Shown here piece by piece: positions 58,599-64,000 of a DNA stretch of 64,000 nt (the first letter of the stretch is position 1; the number at the start of each line of letters is the position of its first letter). The notes under the pieces are model-generated. The model was not told the origin of the DNA and did no database searches. It saw only the letters and a list, made by a program, of their open reading frames with translations. Source of the stretch: Bromus sterilis (taxonomy: Eukaryota > Streptophyta > Magnoliopsida > Poales > Poaceae); assembly GCA_950022295.1 (NCBI GenBank), contig OX465598.1, forward strand, positions 175,106,001 to 175,170,000, given 5' to 3'. The position numbers and the translations under genes were made by a program.

Positions 58599-60604
58599 TG
58601 TCAAGACCCTGACCTAGGTTTGTGCTTAAGCCTAGTTGCATTTTAGCATCTTGAAAAAAAATTGCATAAGAGAAAGAAATGGGGAAAAGAAAAGCCCTAA
58701 ATGAATTAAATAAAAAGGCCAGAAATAAATCTTTTTCCAAAATTCTTTTGGATATGTTCAAAAGTCCTAAAAATGAGTGTGATCATTTTAAAAGTGATTT
58801 GGCATTAATCCCATGCCCATAGATTTTTCAAAAATCCAAACAATGGCTTGGAAATTAAATCAATTGTCTATTTGAATTGGAATTCAAATAATTTGAATTT
58901 CAACAATTCCCAAAACTTGGGGTTGACTTCTATAGAGTCATCTAGGTTTTATAAAAATGATCGGGAATTTTATTAAATGCTCTAGCTATTTATTTTTACA
59001 GAGAAAAACAAATAACAGAAAGAATAAAAAGAAGTAAACAGAGAAAGAGCTTACCTTTCGCACAGGGCGAGGCCCACTTAACTTCTTGCCCAGCTCAGCC
59101 CAGCCGCCACTGCATTGTCTTCTACCTCACGCAGTCAGGCAGCTGCGTGCCCGGCATGCCGACGCCGTCGCCACGCCACCTCCCTTCCTACCTCCCCGTC
59201 CTCATCCCCTCGCCGCTCGCTGCCTGGAGATTCCCCCTGCCTTTTCCTTCCTTCTCGTCCACTCTCCTCTCCTCTGTCGACGAAAAACCGCACCTCCCCG
59301 AGAGCAGTCGGACCGCGCCGCCGTGCCCGTCGTGGCCACCGTTCCTCCCCTGCCGCGCCACCGTGTCCTTTGGAGCCCTAGGCGACTTCTCCTTCGATCT
59401 GCAGGTCAAATCGAAGCCGGGACGCTCCATGGACGACGCCATCTTCGACTCCTCGCCGCCGGCCGCCACGGAGCTCGAGCTCAAATTCGCCGCCTCCCCT
59501 TCACCCCCGGCCTCGCCGCGCGCTCCATCATGTTCTGGTGAGCATGGCGATTTGTTTGCGCCCTTCCCCGCCTCTTCCCGTGGCCTTTTTCACCTCGCCG
59601 CCGTCGTGGCCAGTGGCCCAGCCGCCGCCCTCGCCGTCGTGTTCATGGCCAGAGACCTCCTGGCGAACCCCAGCTCGTCCCACCCGACGCAGCAGCTCAA
59701 GCCGCACCCGCAAGTACCCCCCTTTCCTCCCGCCGTGCCCTAAACCCAACTCCGGCGAGGTCTCCGACAAGCCGCCGTCTATCCCGAGCCAAACCCACCT
59801 CCCCAATCTCTCTGACCAGTGGGCCCAAGGCCATTAACCCTAATGACCTAGCTAACTAACCCCCTGACCGACTGACTTGTGGGGCCAGGCCCCCTAATCT
59901 AATTAGAGTTAGTTAGTTAACTCTCTGGTTAACCGAGAGAGGCTGACAAGAGGGCCCCACTGACAGGGTTGACTGGTCAACTCCCTGATGTCATGCTGAT
60001 GCCAGCATGATGAAGTAAATCTTAAATCATGTAATTAAATCAGAAAATCCAGAAAATGTTCAAAACTTTGAAATTGAATATCTTTTAAACCTTAACTCCA
60101 AATGAAAATATTTATATATGAAAAATGATCAGCAGAAAATTCTCTATCCAAATATCAAACTTACATCCATGTTTGAGTTGTTTATATTGAGGAACCAGTA
60201 GAATTTTGCTATATGGATCATTTTGTATAATTCAAATTGAATTCAAATGCTATACCAACTTGAACCAAAGCAATGCAAACTTTATCACTTGCACATCAAA
60301 GGCATATCACACACATGATAACATGGTTTACCATGACCAAACATTAGAAAATGCAAGTTGACCTAATTTGAATAACATTTGGAGTTTGAATTTGAATTTA
60401 CTTTTCAATTCAACTTCAATTAACATGTTGCAAATTAAACATAGGTCACATCAGTACCTTGCCATGCTATGTTTTTCATATTTCTTGAGCAGTGTATGAT
60501 CTTGATTGTGCTTTACCTCCAGTGCTTCGGCGATTGCATCTTCTCGGTAGAGTTGATCTCGGAGACAAGTTCAACCTCACGTCAGAAGGCTAGTACCTCA
60601 TGAT

Positions 60605-60796
60605 CGTCAGCAAGGCAAGCACCCCCTCTTTGATCATGTCGATAAAATCCCAATTCCCTCTCATTCTCACTTATGCATGTTTAGGATGTCACCACGATAC
60701 GTTCTACCGCTAATTCAACCTATTCCTTTGCATGACCTATCATTTTGTCACAGTATTAAGAAAACCACAATCCTTGCAGATCTAGGAGTTGTTTGA
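60605..60796 (+). other. LTR-resident conserved reading frame (S copy, open)
   Basis: It is 63 codons from RQQGKHPLFDH to a TGA, in one frame, including HVDKIPIPSH, QPIPLHDLSFCH and KKTTILADLGVV. In A and B the same motifs are split by a frame change, so S shows that the two halves can be continuous. The start upstream of 60605 is not identifiable. The function is unknown. Confidence 0.45.
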
Positions 60797-61392
60797 TATC
60801 ATGTGCCCCCTGCAACTGTTACAACTTATTGCATGCTTAGAGTTGTGACCTGAGGCTACTTTGCTGTGAGTCGGGATGGTAGTGATCATGTGAATGATCG
60901 TGGTAACGTGTTGGTGAATTGACCTAAACAAGGTGAACGATGAGAGGCTGTGTAGGAGTACACAGTGGGTTGTCTCGTTGAACACTGCCTTAAGCCCGAG
61001 TTTTTGTGTTGTTATCCAAGACTAAGAGTACGATCACACATTGGGCTCACTAACCCCTCTCGGCCTAGTACCTCACCTCGTACCTCGTCCAGGAGTCGCA
61101 AGTAGTTCGCCCTTTAACGATCTCAAGAAGGTGGAACCAAGGTAAGTGGTGGACGTAGGTTGTGGGCACGTTGAATCAAGTGATCATGATCGAGTTGAGC
61201 TTGATGGCGGTCACACAACGTTTGACTCCGCATCAGAAAAATTGGTCGGATTCCGATCGTGGTCCCAACTCAAATACACGACTCCCTAGGACTAGAGATG
61301 GTGCCGTGAGTGAAGTGTCGTGGCAGCATCCTCGCCGGTACTCACTTGGAGGGTCCATCCCTAGACGGTAACTGATGAGGCGTGTGTGTAGC

Positions 61393-61449
61393 AGTACACC
61401 CCTGCATGGTTAATGAACTATTCGAATAGCCGTGTCCGCGGTTATGGAC
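61393..61449 (+). promoter_or_regulatory. Conserved LTR core in S
   Basis: CTATTCGAATAG and CCGCGG are intact; the first palindrome appears as CCTGCATGG, one base changed. Spacing is the same as in A. Confidence 0.58.
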
Positions 61450-61729
61450 TAGTTCGAGACCTTTACTTGATCATAGACAACTTCAATGGTTACTCTTAAA
61501 ACTTACCAAGATAAGTGTGAGTGCTATGGCGTGCTTCCTCGTGGGGAAGTCGAGGAAGTAAGCATAGTGGTGTATTGGTTGGAGACTTGTTACTTGGAAT
61601 CGTGTACGCTCCTGACCTCATTCTGGTATTCGTAGTACAGGACTAGCCAAGTCAAAGTTGGCACTTCTGCAATGAAACCCCACCTCCCTTTGCCTTGACA
61701 CATGTGCATGAGTAGTATAGTTCCTATGT

Positions 61730-61845
61730 AAGTCTTGCTGAGTACGACTTTGTACTCAAGTTTGCTTATTCTATGTTTTATAGATGAGACCACTGACCCT
61801 GATGGTGTCCTCTACCTCGAGCTCGACGTGGACCAGGTCGTATAG
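61730..61845 (+). other. Intron-like hairpin segment and acidic mini-ORF in S
   Basis: GTAAGT near 61728, stem TGAGTAC/GTACTCA (61739-61758) and TTTTATAG acceptor-like bases precede a 20-codon frame (61783-61842) that begins DETTDPDGV and ends with TAG. Amino acids align with A, B and F although many are conservatively changed. Confidence 0.42.
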
Positions 61846-62581
61846 TTCCAGACAGCAGCCTATGCCCTTTGGAGGGTCGTTGTATTTTCTTTCAGGCTTC
61901 TTAAGCCATTTGTTAAACTTGTCTTTACTAAGACATAATTTGCTTCTGTTGATGTTTGATGTAATGTTGGATCACAGTCATGTGATCTCTGCTTGTAATA
62001 CAACTACTATGTCTGCTCTGTTTAGCGGAAGTTATAAAGACTATGAGTTTGTAGAGTTCATGTTGTGATTACCTGTTGTTTACACTGGACATGTATGCTG
62101 CGTGTATGATTATATAGTGCATGTCTTAGTGTGGGGTTCGATAGCTTAGTTGTGTTCTTGCCGGCGGTCTTTATACACCAAGTGTCCCTTAGAAGTGCGC
62201 AGCTTCGGGCATCGCGATGCGATTTCTCGTGACTTTGTCACGTGGCACACTTTGTTGTATGATTGAGCCCGCCCGAGATCTCGACTAGGTGATCGGGCAG
62301 GAGTCTGTTTATGTAAGTGTTATAATTCAATCGAGAATATGGTTGAGGCAACTTGTCTATGAGTATGGGATTTCACCACCCATAATCACTTAGACTTGTG
62401 AGCGGACGATGAGGACCCATCTCAGTTAATCATCCGGCCTGGATGGATGCCCTCACGTACGATGCTTTCCGAGAGTGTTCTGTGCTTGGCCTTGTCTGCT
62501 TAGACAAGTGGGTACGACTCTCGGCTCTCCATATGGTTGAGTTGTGACTGGAATTACATACGCAAACCCCAGGTCCCGACA

Positions 62582-62774
62582 TCCTTGAAGCAGCGACAGA
62601 GTTGCGACACGTGGAAAACATCATGAACTTGGGAGAGGTTGGTTGGAAATTCCAATCGGTATGCCACTGTTCCACTTATGGAAAGGATATGAAACGGGTC
62701 GATGTAGCAAGGAGCTAACGTGCCTTTGATCCCGAAATGATGAGCGCCCCTCATGGGAGTGACACGAAGGAAAG
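62582..62774 (-). pseudogene. pol: Element E integrase C-terminal fragment
   Basis: The reverse translation reads LRVTPMRGAHHFGIKGTLAP followed by VAYRLEFPTNLSQVHDVFHVSQLCRCFKD. This is the region after the integrase core, just upstream of the chromodomain piece at 58335-58598. It is bounded left by S and right by the LTR of F. No stop is seen within it. Confidence 0.9.
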
Positions 62775-64000
62775 TGTCGGGACCCGGGGTTAGCATATGC
62801 AAGTCCCGCTACGACATAGTCATATGGAGAGCCGAGAACCGTACCCACTTGACTAAGCAGACAAGGCCAAGCACAGAACGTTCTCGGAAAGCATCGTACG
62901 TGAGGGGCATCCCATACAGGCCGGATGATCAACTGAGATGGGTCCTCATCGTCCACACACAAGTCTAAATGATATGGGTGATGAACTCCCATATTCACAG
63001 ACAAGTCGCCTCAACCATACTATCAACTATCTCATAGTTCTTACATAGACTTACTCCAGCCCAATCACTTAGTCGGGGTCTAGGGCGGGCTCAATCATAC
63101 AACAAAGTGTGCACGAGACAGAGTCTCGAGCAATCGCATCGCGATGCCCCAAGCTGCGCACATCTAAGGGCCACTTGGTGTATAAAAGACCGCCAGCCAG
63201 ATCACAACTAAGGTCTCGAAAACCCATACAAAGACATGCATGTTATAACTCTTACAGAGTGCACACAGAGATCACAAGCATATGATCCAACATTACAACA
63301 TTCAACGGAAGCAGAGTAGGTCTGAGTACAGACAAACTTAACAAATGGCTTAAGAAGCCTTATTTAAACACAAAGCCCTCCACTAGGGAACCAGTATGCT
63401 GACTGGGACTACACTAGCTTGGTCTTCAGTCGTCGAGCTCGACGAAGAATCCACCTTCAGGGTCAGTGGGTTCATCTAAAACATAGAATAAGCAAACGTG
63501 AGTACAAATTCATACTCAACAAGACTTGCGTAGGAGCTATAACACTCATGCACGTGTATCAAGGTAAAGGGAGGTGGGGTTCATAAGAAGAATTTCCAGC
63601 TTTGACTTGGATAGTCCTGAACTATGAGTACCAGACTTGAGACAAGAAGCGTACACGAGTCCACTACATGTCTCCAACCAATTACACCACTATGGTGCCT
63701 TCCTTGACTTCCCCACGAGAAAGCACGCCATAGCACTCACGCTTATCTTGGCAAGTTTTATAAGTATCCAGTTCAAGTTGTCTAATAATCAAGCTAAGCT
63801 TTCCAAGCATTCCCTTACGCCTGGACGCGGCTATTCGAATAGTTTTGTTAACCCTGCAGGGGTGTACCGCTACACACACATGATCATCAGTTACCGCCTT
63901 TGTACTCGACACCGTTCAAGAAGTGTCGGCGAGGATGCTCACCACAACTGTTCCCTCATAGCCGATCTAGTACAAGAAAGCCGCCTACCTAGGTTGGCTA
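62775..64000 (-). repeat. LTR of element F, running off the window
   Basis: It begins with TGTCGGGACCCGGGG, the LTR end in reverse, preceded by GAAAG (a possible target-site copy). It resembles A's LTR end at roughly 90% by eye and A more than B. It carries the hairpin (63499-63519, one mismatch), the acidic frame DEPTDPEGGFFVELDD (63429-63476) and the core (63814-63867). Whether F is a solo LTR or a complete element cannot be decided here. Confidence 0.92.
63429..63476 (-). other. Acidic mini-ORF in LTR of F
   Basis: The 16 codons before the stop (63426-63428) equal A's except one Ile-to-Val. In nucleotides there are five differences, four synonymous. The acceptor-like TTTTAG precedes it as in A. 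Confidence 0.48.

Larger units (their letters stand above)
58599..62581 (+). repeat. Solo LTR S (3983 bp, A/B-related family)
   Basis: It starts TGTCAAGACCCTGACC and ends GGTCCCGACA, with no internal region and with near-matching 5-bp flanks. It is thus the product of recombination between two LTRs of one inserted element. It is inserted between the CFKD and PIRAVDHE parts of E pol. The core is at 61393-61449, the hairpin at 61739-61758, the acidic frame DETTDPDGVLYLELDVD at 61783-61845 after a TATAG acceptor-like site, and the U3 frame at 60605-60796. The GC-rich block 59060-59830 has long overlapping open frames that are compositional. Confidence 0.92.

Noticed and set aside
59086..59837. 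Frames up to 198 codons in solo LTR S
   Set aside because: Three frames open in parallel with Pro/Ser-rich text in an LTR; no start or domain support.

Overview
The window looks like intergenic DNA from a large grass genome, most likely Triticeae (wheat, Aegilops, barley or rye). I see no host gene, rRNA, tRNA or CRISPR array. All 64 kb can be read as LTR retrotransposons nested up to four deep. The evidence is tRNA-Met primer sites next to LTR ends, polypurine tracts, target-site duplications, and Ty3/Gypsy chromovirus polyproteins (gag, protease, RT, RNase H, integrase, chromodomain) with LTRs of about 4 kb. There is also one BARE/Angela-like Ty1/Copia element and one Athila-like gag-protease element. 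Element letters below are mine; I do not assign database family names.

Layout. D (+, 41620-45823) is the oldest visible host. Its pol and the start of its 3' LTR remain, and it was invaded by C and by E. C (-) has its 5' LTR at 37435-41619, gag at 35863-36759 and protease/RT at 11832-13119. C was split by A (+, 1-11831, near-identical LTRs) and by B (-, 13120-35862, flanked by TTCCT). B carries an unbroken 1492-codon gag-pol whose RT active site is mutated. B's 5' LTR was split by a Copia element H (-, 24531-34930) arranged LTR-internal-LTR-partial internal; its right end and 98 bp of the B LTR are deleted. E (-) has its 3' LTR in two pieces (45824-46698 and 55153-58334) around element G (+, 46699-55152). 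E's pol is split by solo LTR S (58599-62581), and E's visible part ends at the LTR of element F (-, 62775 to the window end).

Relations. A, B, S and F have related LTRs (start TGTCA or a variant, end GGTCCCGACA). C, D and E start TGTAAC. Despite this split, most LTRs share a block of three palindromes, and several share a hairpin plus a short acidic reading frame preceded by a splice-acceptor-like sequence. No element seen here looks autonomous: A, C, D, E and G have stops or frameshifts, B has an altered RT catalytic residue, and H is degenerate.

The observations I rate highest are the conserved LTR core, the acidic mini-exon inside the LTRs, two close inverted LTR pairs (S/F with a 193-bp spacer, A/B with 1.3 kb), B's long open frame with a dead RT motif, A's young LTRs with heavily damaged coding, D's ten stops without any frameshift, and the tandem H structure. 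All ages and percentages are estimates by eye.
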